This document shows, one piece after another, positions 63,665-64,000 of a DNA stretch of 64,000 nt (its first letter is position 1; the number at the start of each line of letters is the position of its first letter). The notes beneath the pieces are model-generated. The model was not told the origin of the DNA. It made no database searches and saw nothing but the letters and a program-made list of their open reading frames with translations. The position numbers were made by a program, and so were the translations under genes. The stretch comes from Algibacter luteus (GTDB lineage Bacteria > Bacteroidota > Bacteroidia > Flavobacteriales > Flavobacteriaceae): NCBI RefSeq assembly GCF_900141715.1, contig NZ_FQYK01000005.1:265944-329943 (forward strand), in the 5' to 3' direction.

Positions 63665-63694
63665 TTGCGTAATTAAAAATAGGTAGTATGTTTG
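63665..63694 (+). promoter_or_regulatory. rRNA-type promoter P1
   Basis: TTG (63665-63667), 19 bases, TATGTTTG (63687-63694), followed by CACCCGCTAA. The start of the transcript can form a CGCTAA/TTAGCG hairpin (63699-63728). Confidence 0.75.
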
Positions 63695-63803
63695 CACCCG
63701 CTAAAAACAGCAGTAGAGTTGATTAGCGAAGTTCATAAAATGTTACTTATTTAGTTGGGAAAGAAAAAGGTTCATATTTTTTTCAAAAAAGATTAAAAAA
63801 GTA

Positions 63804-63834
63804 TTGTGGAGTTAAAAAAAGGGTTTTATATTTG
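63804..63834 (+). promoter_or_regulatory. rRNA-type promoter P2
   Basis: TTG (63804-63806), 20 bases, TATATTTG (63827-63834), followed by CACCCGCTTAA, almost the same as after P1, 140 bases away. The downstream segment (AGTTCATAAACATATTGAAT, then TGACAGCG) resembles the leader that precedes 16S rRNA in flavobacteria. Confidence 0.78.
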
Positions 63835-64000
63835 CACCCGCTTAAGGAGGAAAGACTTTAAGAAAAGATAAAAAAAGTTCATAAACATATTGAATTGACA
63901 GCGTAAGAAAGTTATTGGAAACGATAATTTTCAACAAAGAGAATAGACCATTTTGAGTACTAGAGATTCTGATTAGTTGTTAAAAGTTGTTGCATTGTAT
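63835..64000 (+). other. Probable rRNA operon leader, truncated by the window end
   Basis: No protein-coding gene is visible from 63302 to the end. After two tandem strong promoters the sequence reads as an untranslated leader and no start of 16S rRNA is reached. That a ribosomal RNA operon follows is an inference from promoter strength, tandem layout and leader composition. Confidence 0.55.

Overview
The window looks like the chromosome of a marine-type member of the Flavobacteriaceae (Bacteroidota). It is AT-rich. Its promoters follow the Bacteroidota pattern TTTG/TTG-N19-20-TAnnTTTG. The gene set is typical of the family: GSCFA protein, putative porin, DUF4136 and DUF4230 proteins, paired TPM proteins with LemA, CPXCG and DUF5522 Cys-rich proteins, and a long-form aromatic amino acid hydroxylase. 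I cannot name a genus from sequence alone.

Layout. 1-861 is the 3' part of an ABC-F ATPase gene. 944-6574 is a three-gene RND efflux operon (adaptor, pump, TolC-like channel). 6701-7776 holds a secreted leucine-rich-repeat protein and a CPXCG protein. 7896-7968 is the initiator tRNA-fMet gene, and a 10.65-kb integrative element sits in its 3' end (7953-18622). 18691-22867 is an Entner-Doudoroff-branch operon (LacI regulator, KDG kinase, PPi-type phosphofructokinase, KDPG aldolase). 23054-32409 holds an FKBP isomerase, the GTPases Era and Der, a second KDG-kinase paralogue, the LemA/TPM cluster, a MerR regulator and an M23 peptidase. 32635-44604 runs from alaS through GSCFA, DUF4230, rhodanese, enoyl-CoA hydratase, aromatic amino acid hydroxylase, DUF4136, DUF5522, a PLP deaminase-type enzyme and a glucosaminidase-LysM protein to hemL. 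44678-60956 is mixed housekeeping, envelope and hydrolase genes (lysS, lipB, PPK2, OmpA, RNase HII). 61265-63301 is a putative porin. The last 350 bases carry two tandem strong promoters of the kind that precede ribosomal RNA operons; the rRNA genes would lie beyond the end of the window.

The most interesting region is the integrative element. Its ends are a 20-bp direct repeat made of the tRNA 3' end. It encodes a tyrosine integrase at the right end, an excisionase-like helix-turn-helix protein, a possible rolling-circle replication initiator, a lipoprotein and a membrane protein of unknown role, and a small XRE regulator facing a perfect 20-bp palindrome. It also carries a Type III restriction-modification pair (mod, res). 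Between mod and res sits an AbiF/Abi_2-family HEPN protein, preceded by a short intergenic unit with its own consensus promoter, two hairpins and a terminator. That arrangement matches the abiF RNA motif / AbiF RNA-antitoxin module (the AbiF family is considered ancestral to Cas13), here nested inside a restriction-modification operon.

The second notable unit is the uronate/alginate-type catabolic operon. Two near-identical 22-bp operators mark autoregulation of the LacI protein and control of the operon, and the phosphofructokinase in it has the residues of a PPi-dependent enzyme. Together these genes would phosphorylate and cleave 2-keto-3-deoxygluconate and could return carbon to fructose 6-phosphate.
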